The notes: a model not told the origin generated them from the sequence alone. A stretch of 20,997 nt of DNA from JBOGGN01 sp050744165 (GCA_050744165.1 JBOGGN010000093.1:1-20997), one strand, 5' to 3'; positions 1-7,341 are shown, counted from the stretch's first letter. Program-made: numbers and translations.

Positions 1-410
1 GCCTCAAGCAGGTCCCGGGCCCGGGCTCGCCGGCGCCGGCCTCCGACGCCAGAAAGGGCGAGGGCCAACTCGACGTTCTCAGTTGCTGTGAGGGTGGCCA
101 GCAGCCCGAAGTGCTGGAACACGAAGCCCACGCTGCGCCGCCGGAATCGGGCCAGCTCGGCCCGCGAGGCCCCGCCGAGGTCGACCCCATCCACCTCGAC
201 GGTGCCCGACTGCACCGCCTCCAGGCCACCCAGCAGCGAAAGCAAGGTCGTCTTGCCGGCCCCGGAGGGCCCGGTGAGAGCCACGTAGCCGCCCGGCCGG
301 ACCTCGAAACTCACCCCGTCAAGGACGACCAGTTCGCCCTCCGGCGTGTGATAGCGGTGGCGGAGGTCGCGCACGACCAGCGGAGCTCCCACGCCACCAC
401 CCTGCCCCAT
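1..410 (-). CDS. ABC transporter ATP-binding protein, LolD/MacB-like (3' end outside window)
   Basis: Nucleotide-binding subunit of an ABC transporter acting at the inner face of the membrane. Reading down from 410, residues 1-136 are present and the gene runs off the window edge. Seen: a beta-strand start (LVVRDLRHRYHTPEGELVVL), Walker A GPSGAGKTT near residue 47, the segment LLSLLGGLEAVQSGTVEVDG, and the Q-loop region VGFVFQHFGLLATLTATENV. Signature motif, Walker B and H-loop lie outside. The spacing and the wording around the Q-loop match the LolD/MacB/FtsE-like group that works with FtsX/MacB-type permeases; this is family knowledge, and no permease is visible here. The ATG at 408-410 has only a weak upstream purine signal, so the start is likely but not proven. 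It diverges from the patatin gene with a 123-nt gap. Confidence 0.9.
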   Translation of the reverse strand, partial: MGQGGGVGAPLVVRDLRHRYHTPEGELVVLDGVSFEVRPGGYVALTGPSGAGKTTLLSLLGGLEAVQSGTVEVDGVDLGGASRAELARFRRRSVGFVFQHFGLLATLTATENVELALALSGVGGRRRRARARDLLE

Positions 411-437
411 CCCGGAGGGGGTGGGCTATCGGCAAGG

Positions 438-451
438 CAGGCGAGTGCCTG
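438..451. repeat. small hairpin in the divergent ABC/patatin gap
   Basis: CAGGC-GAGT-GCCTG forms a perfect 5-bp stem with a 4-base loop in the 123-nt gap between two divergent genes. Role unknown; it could be a regulator site or chance in GC-rich DNA. Confidence 0.3.
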
Positions 452-521
452 TACCCGAACCGGTCGCACCGGCAGAACCGGCAAACCCCGTAGGGGCGCC
501 CGGGCCACGGACGGGTGGCGG

Positions 522-527
522 TACCGT
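522..527 (+). promoter_or_regulatory. candidate leaderless -10 element (TACCGT) for the patatin gene
   Basis: TANNNT hexamer six bases before the GTG start, the geometry of actinobacterial leaderless promoters. No convincing -35 is visible. Inference from spacing only. Confidence 0.4.
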
Positions 528-533
528 CGAAGA

Positions 534-1352
534 GTGACCACCGCCTTCGTCCTCGCCGGCGGCGCCAGCCTGGGTGCAGTGCAGGCGGGCATGGCCGAGG
601 TCCTGCTCGGGTCAGGGATCCAACCGGACCTGTTCGTCGGCGCCTCGGTGGGAGCCATCAATGGCACCTGGTTGGCCAGCCACCCCGGAGTCGAAGGGGC
701 ACTGTCCTTGCAGGAGCTGTGGCGCTCCATCCGCCGGCGCGATGTGTTCCCGGTCTCACCTCGCTGCCTGGTCGGCGGCGTCGTCGGCCGCTGCGACCAC
801 CTGGTCAGCGCCGGCCACCTGACCCGCTGGCTGACCGAGCGGGCCCCCTTCGCCCGGGTCGAGGACGCGCCGTTGCCCCTCCACGTGGTGGCGACCGACC
901 TTCTCTCGGGCCAGCCGGTCGTGTTGTCCGAGGGCGATCTCGTCCAAGCGCTGCTGGCCAGCTCGGCCATCCCGGGCGTCTTCCCGCCCGTGGAAATCGA
1001 CGGCCGGGTGCTTGTCGATGGCGGCCTGGCGGCGGACACCCCGATCAGCCAGGCGGTCGACCTCGGTGCTGACGTGGTCTACGTCCTCTCGACGGTAGGC
1101 AACCTGGCCGGAGGCCGTCCCCGAGGCGCCCTCGGCGTGTCGATGCGGGCCGTGGCCCACCTGCTCGGCCACGCCTCGCTCAGCCAGATCCGGGCCAACG
1201 CCTCGCGCTGCACCCTGTACCTGGTTGCCCCTCCGCCGCCGATCGACGTCTCCCCCTTCGACTTCCGCCAGAGCGAGGCGCTGATCGAGCGGGGCCGGGA
1301 GAGCGCCTCATCGTGGCTGGGGTCCTGCGAACCGGTGCCCGCCACCCTGTAG
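534..1352 (+). CDS. patatin-like phospholipase family protein
   Basis: Putative serine lipid hydrolase of the patatin/RssA group, 272 aa. Seen: an oxyanion-type glycine-rich loop GGASLG at residues 9-14, the nucleophile elbow GASVG at 36-40 (Ser38), and the DGG motif at 162-164 supplying the Asp of the Ser-Asp dyad. The segment SSAIPGVFPPVEIDGRVLVD is typical of the family. The frame is open far upstream, but homology begins at the GTG at 534. No clear Shine-Dalgarno precedes it; instead TACCGT (522-527, a TANNNT -10) lies six bases before the GTG, so a leaderless transcript is plausible. Substrate unknown; no signal peptide, so probably cytoplasmic or peripheral. The alcohol dehydrogenase gene starts four bases after its stop, which suggests an operon. 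Confidence 0.9.
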   Translation: MTTAFVLAGGASLGAVQAGMAEVLLGSGIQPDLFVGASVGAINGTWLASHPGVEGALSLQELWRSIRRRDVFPVSPRCLVGGVVGRCDHLVSAGHLTRWLTERAPFARVEDAPLPLHVVATDLLSGQPVVLSEGDLVQALLASSAIPGVFPPVEIDGRVLVDGGLAADTPISQAVDLGADVVYVLSTVGNLAGGRPRGALGVSMRAVAHLLGHASLSQIRANASRCTLYLVAPPPPIDVSPFDFRQSEALIERGRESASSWLGSCEPVPATL

Positions 1353-1356
1353 TTCG

Positions 1357-2376
1357 ATGCGGGCCTGGGCAGTGGTGCATCCCGGGCCCATCGACGGGGA
1401 ACCGCCGCCGCTTCAGCCGGTAGATCGCCCAGTGCCCCGGCCCGGCCCGGGCGAGATCCTGGTGAAAGTCACGACCTGTGGGGTGTGCCGCACCGACCTG
1501 CACGTCACCGAGGGCGACCTTTCCCCCCATAAGCCGGGGGTGATCCCGGGCCACGAGGTGGTCGGCCGCGTGGAGGCCCTGGGTTCGGGCGAGAGCCGAT
1601 TCGGCGTCGGTGACCGGGTCGGCATCGCGTGGTTGCGCCACACCTGCGGAATGTGCCGCTGGTGCCGCTCGGGTCAGGAAAACCTCTGCGTGGCTCCCGC
1701 CTTCACCGGCTGGGACGCCGACGGTGGCTACGCCGAGTACGCCGCGGTCGATGCCGCCTACGCCTACTCGATTCCCGCGGTCTTCGATGATGAAAAAGGG
1801 GCGCCCCTCCTATGCGCGGGGATCATCGGATTTCGGGCGCTGCGCAGGAGCGGTTGCTGCCCCTCGGAGGGTCGGGGGCGCCTCGGGATCTACGGGTTTG
1901 GCGGCTCGGCGCACCTCGCGGCGCAAATAGCAATCCACGAGGGGGCGCGGGTGCACGTCATGACCCGGTCCCCTGCCGCCCAGCAACTGGCGCTGTCGAT
2001 CGGCGCCGCCAGTGCCCAGGGAGCGTCAGACCCGCCACCGGAGCCGCTGGACGGGGCCATCATGTTCGCCCCGGTGGGCGAGTTGGTGTTGCCGGCGCTC
2101 GAAGCGTTGGACCGGGGCGGGACGTGCGCCGTCGCGGGGATCCACCTGAGCGACATTCCCTCGTTGAACTACGAGCAGCACCTGTTCCAGGAGCGCAGCT
2201 TGTGCAGCGTGACCGCCAACACCCGAGCCGACGGAGAGGAATTTTTGCGGATCGCAGCCGAGATCCCGATCACGGTGACCACCACGCCCTTCGGGCTCTC
2301 GGAGGCGCCGGCCGCGCTGCGGGCGCTGGCCCATGACGAGGTCGAGGGGGCAGCCGTCCTCCACGCCGACCGCTGA
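1357..2376 (+). CDS. zinc-dependent alcohol dehydrogenase family protein
   Basis: Medium-chain, zinc-dependent NAD(P) alcohol dehydrogenase, 339 aa, close to the usual family length. Seen: catalytic zinc ligands Cys44 (GVCRTDLH) and His66 in GHE at 65-67, with Cys153 (LLCAGIIGF) as likely third ligand. The four structural-zinc cysteines are C97, C100, C103 and C111 (CGMCRWCRSGQENLC). A Rossmann segment follows (GIYGFGGSAHLAAQIA, about residue 177). The motif set resembles the AdhP/AdhA-like subgroup. Expected to oxidise primary alcohols or reduce aldehydes; the real substrate cannot be read from sequence. The ATG at 1357 is four bases after the patatin stop, so translation may be coupled. The gene ends before a hairpin-rich gap. 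Confidence 0.93.
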   Translation: MRAWAVVHPGPIDGEPPPLQPVDRPVPRPGPGEILVKVTTCGVCRTDLHVTEGDLSPHKPGVIPGHEVVGRVEALGSGESRFGVGDRVGIAWLRHTCGMCRWCRSGQENLCVAPAFTGWDADGGYAEYAAVDAAYAYSIPAVFDDEKGAPLLCAGIIGFRALRRSGCCPSEGRGRLGIYGFGGSAHLAAQIAIHEGARVHVMTRSPAAQQLALSIGAASAQGASDPPPEPLDGAIMFAPVGELVLPALEALDRGGTCAVAGIHLSDIPSLNYEQHLFQERSLCSVTANTRADGEEFLRIAAEIPITVTTTPFGLSEAPAALRALAHDEVEGAAVLHADR

Positions 2377-2399
2377 CCGCCTGCCGGGACCACAACACC

Positions 2400-2447
2400 T
2401 AACAGAGATCTCTTAAGAACGACCCTGTCCTAACAGGTTCTCTGTTA
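2400..2447. repeat. nested inverted repeat after the alcohol dehydrogenase gene
   Basis: TAACAGAG (2400-2407) pairs with CTCTGTTA (2440-2447). Inside it, CCTGT (2424-2428) and ACAGG (2433-2437) form a second stem with a four-base loop. It begins 24 nt after the ADH stop and is AT-richer than its surroundings. It could be the ADH terminator or a protein-binding site. No U-tract follows. Confidence 0.5.
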
Positions 2448-2531
2448 TGAGTGCGCGGCCGGGACAACCGAACCCCCCCATCGGCCCGGTGCCACCATAA
2501 GTCCCCTTCTGCCTTGGCAACCGCAATGCTA

Positions 2532-2597
2532 ACTTAACACCCCTAACACAAGTGCGGGGCGCTATAACGCCCTCCACTTGTGTTAGGGGTGTTAAGT
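2532..2597. terminator. perfect 23-bp inverted repeat with inner stem, probable bidirectional terminator
   Basis: Left arm 2532-2554 and right arm 2575-2597 are exact reverse complements over 23 bp. The 20-base loop holds a further stem GGGCG/CGCCC (2557-2561/2568-2572) around CTATAA, so almost the whole 66 bases fold. The arm contains TAACAC twice (TAACACCCCTAACAC). It lies between convergent genes (ADH ending 2376, monooxygenase ending 2644), the expected place for a two-way terminator. Actinobacterial terminators often lack a U-tract, as here. The perfect long arms also leave open an operator or a mobile-element relic. Confidence 0.6.
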
Positions 2598-2643
2598 CAC
2601 GGCCCTGTTAAGCTTGATCAACCTGCCTGGCGTCGACGGAGGC

Positions 2644-3885
2644 TTACGGGACGCCGGCCAGTTCGTCCAAGTAGCTCGACAGGTGGGCGCTCAGGTCCAG
2701 GGCGTCGTCGCCCACGCCGTCGATGAAGGTGGACTTACGGCGGCGGAGGAAGTTGCCGCCGAGGAGGTACATCCCGGGGGCTGCGGTGATGACGCCCCCT
2801 TCGTGGCGGATGCGGCCCTTGTCGTCGAAGACCGGGAGGCGGAGCCATGGGTACTCAGAGTGGAAGCCGGTAGCCCAGAGGATGGTCTTGAACTTCGACA
2901 GCTTCATCATCAGTGGCGGTGACGCCTCGACCCGGGTGGGCTGGTAGCGCTCGGGGGGCTCCGCCTCCTCGCCGACGCCCTTTTCCTCGGCCCAGGCGTC
3001 GATGGCCTCCAGCAGGCGCCGCTGCTTCAGGTCGGCCAGGGTGCAGACGTTGAGCAGCGAGCCGGAGAACTGGGCGTTGCCCTCGGCGGTGATACCCGCC
3101 AGCTTGCCGACCAGCTTGACGCCCTCGTCCTGGAGGGCGTTGAGGTCGAGGGTCTGGCGCTGCGCGGTGCCGACCAGCTGGAAGCTCGGCAGGCTGCGGG
3201 CCCGGTTGATGTCGTCGACCTCGTCGTAGCGGTCGTCGAGGATGCCCGAGGCGTCCAGCCACCACATGATGTCCATGCCCCGGTAGAGCCGGGGCACCCG
3301 GACGTGGCCGCCGACCGCCAGGGTGACGGGGCGGCCGGAGCGGTGAATCTCGTCGGCCAGCTGGATGCCCGTCGCTCCGGCGCCGACCACCATGACGGCG
3401 CCGTCCTCCAGTGAATCGGCGTTGCGGTAGTCGGCGGCGGTGACCGAGGCGATGCCTGCCGGCAGGTTGACCGCCACCTTGGGAATGTCGGGGATGTTGT
3501 AGGCGCCGCTGGCGATGACGACCGTCGGCGCCTGCCACTCGCCGTTGGTGGTGGTGACCAGGTACCCGTCGTCGGTGCGGTCGACCGCCAGCACCTCGGT
3601 GCCGCACTCGACCGGCGCGTCAATGGTGGCCGCGTACCGGGTCAGGTAGGCGACCACCTCGGGCATCGACATGTAGCCGTCAGGGTCGTCACCGTCGTAA
3701 CGGAAGCCCGGCAGGCGGCTCTGCCAGTTGGGGGTCAGCAGCCGCAGCGAGTCCCAGCGAGTCCGCCACGAGTGGGCAACCTCGGCGCGTTCGAGCAGGA
3801 CGTGGTCAATCGACCGTTCGGTCAGGCAGGCGCTCATGGCGAGCCCGGCCTGTCCGGCGCCGATGATGACCGTGGACGTTCGCAT
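2644..3885 (-). CDS. FAD/NAD(P)-dependent flavin monooxygenase-like oxidoreductase
   Basis: Flavoprotein of the CzcO/TrkA-type flavin monooxygenase group, 413 aa. Seen: an N-terminal FAD-binding GAGQAG at residues 9-14, a second dinucleotide fold GAGATG at 168-173 for NAD(P)H, and the late ATG motif in ILWATGFHSEYPWL (338-340). The N-terminal TSTVIIGAGQAGLAMSACL is typical. Such proteins oxygenate or oxidise small molecules; the substrate is not predictable. It lies 29 nt after the OsmC gene on the same strand, so both are probably transcribed from the promoter upstream of OsmC. No good Shine-Dalgarno precedes the ATG at 3885. The pairing with OsmC suggests a redox or xenobiotic role, which is inference. 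Confidence 0.88.
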   Translation of the reverse strand: MRTSTVIIGAGQAGLAMSACLTERSIDHVLLERAEVAHSWRTRWDSLRLLTPNWQSRLPGFRYDGDDPDGYMSMPEVVAYLTRYAATIDAPVECGTEVLAVDRTDDGYLVTTTNGEWQAPTVVIASGAYNIPDIPKVAVNLPAGIASVTAADYRNADSLEDGAVMVVGAGATGIQLADEIHRSGRPVTLAVGGHVRVPRLYRGMDIMWWLDASGILDDRYDEVDDINRARSLPSFQLVGTAQRQTLDLNALQDEGVKLVGKLAGITAEGNAQFSGSLLNVCTLADLKQRRLLEAIDAWAEEKGVGEEAEPPERYQPTRVEASPPLMMKLSKFKTILWATGFHSEYPWLRLPVFDDKGRIRHEGGVITAAPGMYLLGGNFLRRRKSTFIDGVGDDALDLSAHLSSYLDELAGVP

Positions 3886-3914
3886 CAGGTCAGGCGGCGG
3901 GCTACCGGCAGGGA

Positions 3915-4478
3915 CTACGGGTTGACGTCGACGGTGACGTTGGTGGGGTTGGTGATGACGTCGTAGACCGCGGAGCGCTTCTGCGACTGGGCGACGAGGG
4001 CCTGAATGTCCTCGGGGCTGGCGTCGGCGTCGATGTTGTAGGTCACCTTGATGCCGTTGAAGCCGTTGCGGACGTCGCTGTCGACGCCGAGGATGCCCCG
4101 GATGTCCATCTGGCCCTCAATCGTGGCCGACACCGAGTTGAGCTGGATGCCGCGGTTTTGGGCGACGGCGGCCACGCCGGCGGTGAGGCAGCCGGCCAGG
4201 CTGACCAGCACCATCTCGACGGGGGTGGGGCCGTTGTCCTCGGCCATGAAGGCTTGGGGGTGGTCGCCGTCGTAGCTCCACTCGGCCTGGTGGGTTTGCT
4301 CAGCACCCAAGCCGAAGAAACCCTTGACGGTGCTCTGGCTATGGGTCCCGTTGATCCAGCTGTTGCTCACCCGCCACGTGAAGTCACCGGCCGCCGGCTG
4401 CTCGGCCAGGATGCCGCGGGCCGCGTGTAGGAAGTCGACGTTGACCCCGTTGTTGACAGGGGTGTCAGTGCTGGTCAT
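3915..4478 (-). CDS. OsmC family protein
   Basis: OsmC/Ohr superfamily protein, 187 aa, a family of thiol peroxidases acting on organic hydroperoxides. Seen: the characteristic GPTPVEMVLVSLAGC segment with Cys97 at the start of the central helix. At the place of the second, resolving cysteine the sequence is QKRSAVYDVITNPTNV (Ser169), so the classical two-cysteine centre is incomplete. Several long OsmC-like subfamilies show this, and their activity is less certain. AGGA lies about 12 nt before the ATG at 4478. A good promoter sits at 4514-4541, giving a leader of about 30 nt. First gene of a likely two-gene unit with the flavin monooxygenase. Confidence 0.9.
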   Translation of the reverse strand: MTSTDTPVNNGVNVDFLHAARGILAEQPAAGDFTWRVSNSWINGTHSQSTVKGFFGLGAEQTHQAEWSYDGDHPQAFMAEDNGPTPVEMVLVSLAGCLTAGVAAVAQNRGIQLNSVSATIEGQMDIRGILGVDSDVRNGFNGIKVTYNIDADASPEDIQALVAQSQKRSAVYDVITNPTNVTVDVNP

Positions 4479-4513
4479 GTGGGCTTCGTCCTCTCGATCG
4501 CTTCGACCCTCTT

Positions 4514-4541
4514 ACCTTATAAACCTGACGGGCCAAGTCAA
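4514..4541 (-). promoter_or_regulatory. promoter for the OsmC-monooxygenase unit
   Basis: On the minus strand TTGACT (-35, 4536-4541) and TAAGGT (-10, TANNNT type, 4514-4519) are separated by 16 bases, 35 bases before the OsmC ATG. The element lies in the 74-nt gap after the CoA-binding gene, so OsmC can be transcribed separately from metY. Confidence 0.65.
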
Positions 4542-4552
4542 GTTTGGCAGGC

Positions 4553-5095
4553 TCACCGGGCCCGCGGGGCTCGGCGGGCGTCGACGACGCCGGTGTCGAA
4601 GCCCGCCAGGTGCAGGCCGCCGGCGAAACGGGCGTGTTCGATCTTGATGCAACGGTTCATCACGACCTGCAGGCCGGCGGCGCTGGCGATGGCCGCGGCC
4701 TCCTCGTTCCACAGGCCCAGCTGGATCCACAACACCGCGGCGCCGGCGTCGATCGCCTCCCGTGCCACCCCGGGCAGATCCTCGGAGCGGCGGAACACGT
4801 CGACGACATCGGGCGTGGCGGGGAGGTCGGCCAGGGACGCGTAGACGGGCCGGCCGAGGATTTCCTTCTCCCTGGGGTTGACGAACCACACCGTGAAATC
4901 GGTGCTCGAACTCAGCAGGTAGGTAGCAACGAAGTTGCTGGGACGGGCCTTGTTGGACGAGGCGCCGACCATGGCGATGGTCTTGGTGCGCTGGAGGATG
5001 GCGAGGCGTTCCCGAGCCGAGGGGGGCGTCCACCCTCTGGAGGGTTCCGTCGAGGGGGGCGGCGACTTTTCCCAGCCTGCTTCGGTGGTGACCAT
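4553..5095 (-). CDS. CoA-binding domain protein (YccU-like)
   Basis: Small Rossmann-fold CoA-binding protein, 180 aa. Seen: RTKTIAMVGASSNKARPSNF (nucleotide-loop Gly-rich turn at 44-53), FTVWFVNPREKEILGRPVYA, DVVDVFRRSEDLPGVAREAI, AAVLWIQLGLWNEEAAAIA, and the closing VVMNRCIKIEHARF, the hallmark order of the YccU/CoA_binding_2 family. Its biochemical role is not established. The frame is open upstream of 5095, but that extension lies inside metY and is low-complexity Arg/His/Pro sequence. The ATG at 5095 shares one base with the metY stop (TGATG), so translation is probably coupled. Partnering with metY suggests a role in sulfur-amino-acid metabolism (inference). Confidence 0.88.
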   Translation of the reverse strand: MVTTEAGWEKSPPPSTEPSRGWTPPSARERLAILQRTKTIAMVGASSNKARPSNFVATYLLSSSTDFTVWFVNPREKEILGRPVYASLADLPATPDVVDVFRRSEDLPGVAREAIDAGAAVLWIQLGLWNEEAAAIASAAGLQVVMNRCIKIEHARFAGGLHLAGFDTGVVDARRAPRAR

Positions 5096-6393
5096 CAGTC
5101 CGCCTCCTTGGCTGCGTAGGCGAGGGCCTGGTCGAGGTCCCAGATGATGTCGTCGGCGTCCTCGATGCCGACCGAGATGCGAATCAGGTCGGCCGGCACG
5201 CCCGCGGCTCGCAGCGCCTCCTCGGAGAGCTGCTGGTGGGTGGTCGAGGCGGGGTGAATGACCAGGGTGCGGGTGTCGCCGATGTTGGCCAGGTGGCTGC
5301 ACATTTCGAGCGACTCGATGAACCGCCGGGCCGAATCGCGCCCGCCTCGGACGCCGAAGGCGAAGACTGCCCCCGGGCCCTTGGGCAGGTACTTCTGGGC
5401 CAGGGCGTGGCTCCGCGATTCGGGCAGGCCGGGGTACTCGACCCAGGCGACGTCGGGGTGGGCAGCCAGGTGAGCGGCCACCTGCTCGGCGTTGGCGACG
5501 TGGGCGGCCATGCGCAGAGACAGCGTCTCCAATCCTTGGAGGAGGAGGAAGGCGTTGAACGGGGACAGGCAGGTACCGAAGTCACGAAGTTGTTCCAACC
5601 GGATCTGGGTGCAGAAGCCGTACTCGCCGAAGTTCTCCCAGAAACGCAGGCCGCCGTAGCTGGCCACCGGCTCGGTCATGCGGGGGAACCGCCCGCTCGA
5701 CCAGTCGAAGGTGCCGTGCTCGACGACGACGCCCCCCATGGAGGTGCCGTGGCCGCCGATGAACTTGGTCGCCGAGTGGACGACGACGTCGGCGCCGTAG
5801 TCGAAGGGCCGGCACAGGTAGGGGGTGGCAAGGGTGGCGTCGACGACCAGCGGGATGCCGGCGTCGTGAGCCACCTCCGCCAGGGCCTCGAGGTCGGCGA
5901 CGACGCCGGAGGGGTTGGATACGATCTCGGTGTAGAGGCACTTGGTCTTCGGGCCGATGGCGCCGGCGAAGGCCTTGGGGTCGTCGGGGGGCACGAAGGT
6001 CGTCTCAATGCCGAGACGGCGGAGCGACACGTCGAGGAGGGTGTGGGTGCCGCCGTAGATGGCCGCGCTGGAGACCAGGTGGTCGCCGGAGCCGGCCAAG
6101 GTGGTGAAGACGAGGAGCTCGGCGGACATGCCGCTGGCGGTCGCCACCGCCCCGATCCCGCCCTCCAGGCTGGCCATGCGCTCCTCGAAGGCGGCCGTGG
6201 TGGGGTTGGAGATACGGGTGTAGATGTTGCCGTACTTCTGCAGGGCGAAGAGGTCGGCGGCGTCGGCGGCGTCCTCGAAGACGTAGCTCGTGGTCTGGTA
6301 GATGGGCACCGCCCGGGCCCCGGTGGTGGGGTCGGGGCGGTTGCCGGCGTGAACGGAGCGGGTGCGGAAGCCCCAGGTGCGGTCGGCGGTCAT
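5095..6393 (-). CDS. metY: O-acetylhomoserine aminocarboxypropyltransferase / cysteine synthase
   Basis: PLP enzyme of the Cys/Met metabolism family, 432 aa, making homocysteine from O-acetylhomoserine and sulfide (direct sulfhydrylation). Seen: GFRTRSVHAGNRPDPTTGAR at the start, QKYGNIYTRISNPTTAAFEE, the substrate-loop YGGTHTL, VVDATLATPYLCRP, the PLP lysine Lys210 in VVHSATKFIGGHGTSMGG, and the C-terminal HLANIGDTRTLVIHPASTTH. Length and motifs match MetY rather than the shorter MetB/MetC/MetZ. The start at 6393 has only a weak GAGG about nine bases upstream. The leader contains 9-bp tandem repeats. I searched by eye for a SAM riboswitch in the leader and saw none. Co-transcribed with the CoA-binding gene. 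Confidence 0.95.
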   Translation of the reverse strand: MTADRTWGFRTRSVHAGNRPDPTTGARAVPIYQTTSYVFEDAADAADLFALQKYGNIYTRISNPTTAAFEERMASLEGGIGAVATASGMSAELLVFTTLAGSGDHLVSSAAIYGGTHTLLDVSLRRLGIETTFVPPDDPKAFAGAIGPKTKCLYTEIVSNPSGVVADLEALAEVAHDAGIPLVVDATLATPYLCRPFDYGADVVVHSATKFIGGHGTSMGGVVVEHGTFDWSSGRFPRMTEPVASYGGLRFWENFGEYGFCTQIRLEQLRDFGTCLSPFNAFLLLQGLETLSLRMAAHVANAEQVAAHLAAHPDVAWVEYPGLPESRSHALAQKYLPKGPGAVFAFGVRGGRDSARRFIESLEMCSHLANIGDTRTLVIHPASTTHQQLSEEALRAAGVPADLIRISVGIEDADDIIWDLDQALAYAAKEAD

Positions 6394-6415
6394 GGGGTGG
6401 GCCTCAGGGGACTCA

Positions 6416-6442
6416 GGGGCGTCGGGGGCGTCGGGGGCGTCG
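6416..6442. repeat. three tandem copies of a 9-bp unit in the metY leader
   Basis: GGGGCGTCG occurs three times head to tail, 23 nt upstream of the metY ATG. Probably simple-sequence expansion; copy-number change could alter leader length. Confidence 0.7.
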
Positions 6443-6683
6443 GGTGGCGGTGCAATGGACGACTCACCTGATCAGCAACGTCGGGTATGCCACGGGTCGA
6501 AGATACCGGGTCGGCGGCGCCATGGGGGGTGGCGAAGCCCCGCTCCACAGCCTGTCGGAACGGAGGTGTGACGAGACTGCCGGTGGCGCTGAGCGGATGG
6601 AGCCCTGGTCGCGGCCTGCCCGGTCAGCCGTTCAGATGGGTGACCAGGTTCGCTCGTTGTTGCTGCCCCGGCAGCACCTCCGT

Positions 6684-6699
6684 GATATCATAGGATATC
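6684..6699 (+). promoter_or_regulatory. probable vapBC autoregulatory operator
   Basis: GATATC-ATAG-GATATC: two palindromic hexamers ten bases apart, one helical turn, ending 16 bases before the vapB ATG and overlapping possible -10 elements (TGATAT, TAGGAT). Ribbon-helix-helix antitoxins commonly bind paired sites like this to repress their own operon. The assignment is inference from position and symmetry. Confidence 0.55.
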
Positions 6700-6715
6700 T
6701 TTTGAGAGGGACTTT

Positions 6716-6937
6716 ATGGGCGACATCTTGATCCGTGACCTTCCCGACGACGTCTTGGCCGCAATCGACGCCAATGCTCGACGAGTCGGTTTGTCGCGCA
6801 CCGAATACATTCGCCGGGCCCTCTCCCGCGAACGTGGCGATGCCGGTCGAGAGGTCAGCATGGAAGATTTGGTTGCCTTCGCCCACACATTTGCAGATCT
6901 CGCCGACCCTGACGTCATGCGACAGGCCTGGGCGTGA
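6716..6937 (+). CDS. vapB: ribbon-helix-helix antitoxin (VapB-type)
   Basis: Antitoxin of a type II VapBC pair, 73 aa. Seen: N-terminal GDILIRDLPDDVLAAIDANA followed by RRVGLSRTEYIRRALSRERG, the beta-helix-helix pattern of an Arc/CopG-type DNA-binding dimer (about residues 1-45). A C-terminal stretch (46-73) would bind and inhibit the toxin. GAGAGGGA lies about six bases before the ATG. The last codons overlap vapC in GTGA, so the two are translationally coupled. The operator-like palindromes upstream fit autoregulation by the complex. Confidence 0.88.
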   Translation: MGDILIRDLPDDVLAAIDANARRVGLSRTEYIRRALSRERGDAGREVSMEDLVAFAHTFADLADPDVMRQAWA

Positions 6938-7341
6938 CCACCTGGCTCATCGACAAGTCGGCTCTGGTCCGCCTCGCCCAGAGCCCCGACGCGTCTCAGT
7001 GGGCGGCCAGGATCGAGCGCGGCGTGGTCCGAGTGTGCACGGTGACCCGACTCGAACTCGGATTCTCCGCTCGGTCCGGCGGGGACCTGCGGGCCGGCTT
7101 CGACCGGCCGCCACTGTCCCGCATGCCCGTCGAGTACCTCACTCCGGCGATCGAAGACCGCGCCGTCGAGGTCCAGGTTGCGCTCGCGGAGCGCGGTCAG
7201 CACCGGGCAGCATCGATCCCAGATCTGCTGATCGCCGCCACTGCCGAACTGTCCCAGCTCACCGTCCTGCACGATGACAAGGACTTCGAGCTCATCGCTG
7301 ACATCACCGGTCAACCCGTCGAACGGCTCACTGCCGCCTGA
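6934..7341 (+). CDS. vapC: PIN-domain ribonuclease toxin (VapC)
   Basis: VapC-type toxin, 135 aa, a metal-dependent ribonuclease that cleaves structured RNAs such as tRNA or rRNA. Seen: the PIN acidic quartet Asp7 (WLIDKSALV), Glu41 (VTRLELGF), Asp97 (IPDLLIAATAE) and Asp115 (VLHDDKDFELIA). The set is complete, so the enzyme is probably active. The GTG start at 6934 overlaps the vapB stop (GTGA). Its stop lies inside the tail of an opposing broken toxin-antitoxin remnant (7328-7599). Confidence 0.92.
   Translation: MTTWLIDKSALVRLAQSPDASQWAARIERGVVRVCTVTRLELGFSARSGGDLRAGFDRPPLSRMPVEYLTPAIEDRAVEVQVALAERGQHRAASIPDLLIAATAELSQLTVLHDDKDFELIADITGQPVERLTAA

Larger units (their letters stand above)
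6394..6715. other. divergent intergenic region between metY and vapB
   Basis: A 322-base gap without a supported gene. It holds the 9-bp tandem repeats, an inverted pair CCTGGTC (6604-6610)/GACCAGG (6642-6648), a GC hairpin GCTGCC-CC-GGCAGC (6662-6675) and the vapBC operator-like palindromes (6684-6699). A possible vapBC promoter is TTGCTG (6660-6665), 17 bases, TGATAT (6683-6688). No metY promoter stands out. Confidence 0.5.

Noticed and set aside
5236..6471. A 411-codon plus-strand frame antisense to metY
   Set aside because: It is very rich in Gly, Val, Asp and Glu, as expected from the complement of GC-rich coding DNA, and it opposes an unmistakable PLP enzyme.
6394..6600. SAM riboswitch in the metY leader
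   Set aside because: I looked for conserved cores of the SAM classes on the minus strand and found none; only simple repeats and short GC hairpins are present.
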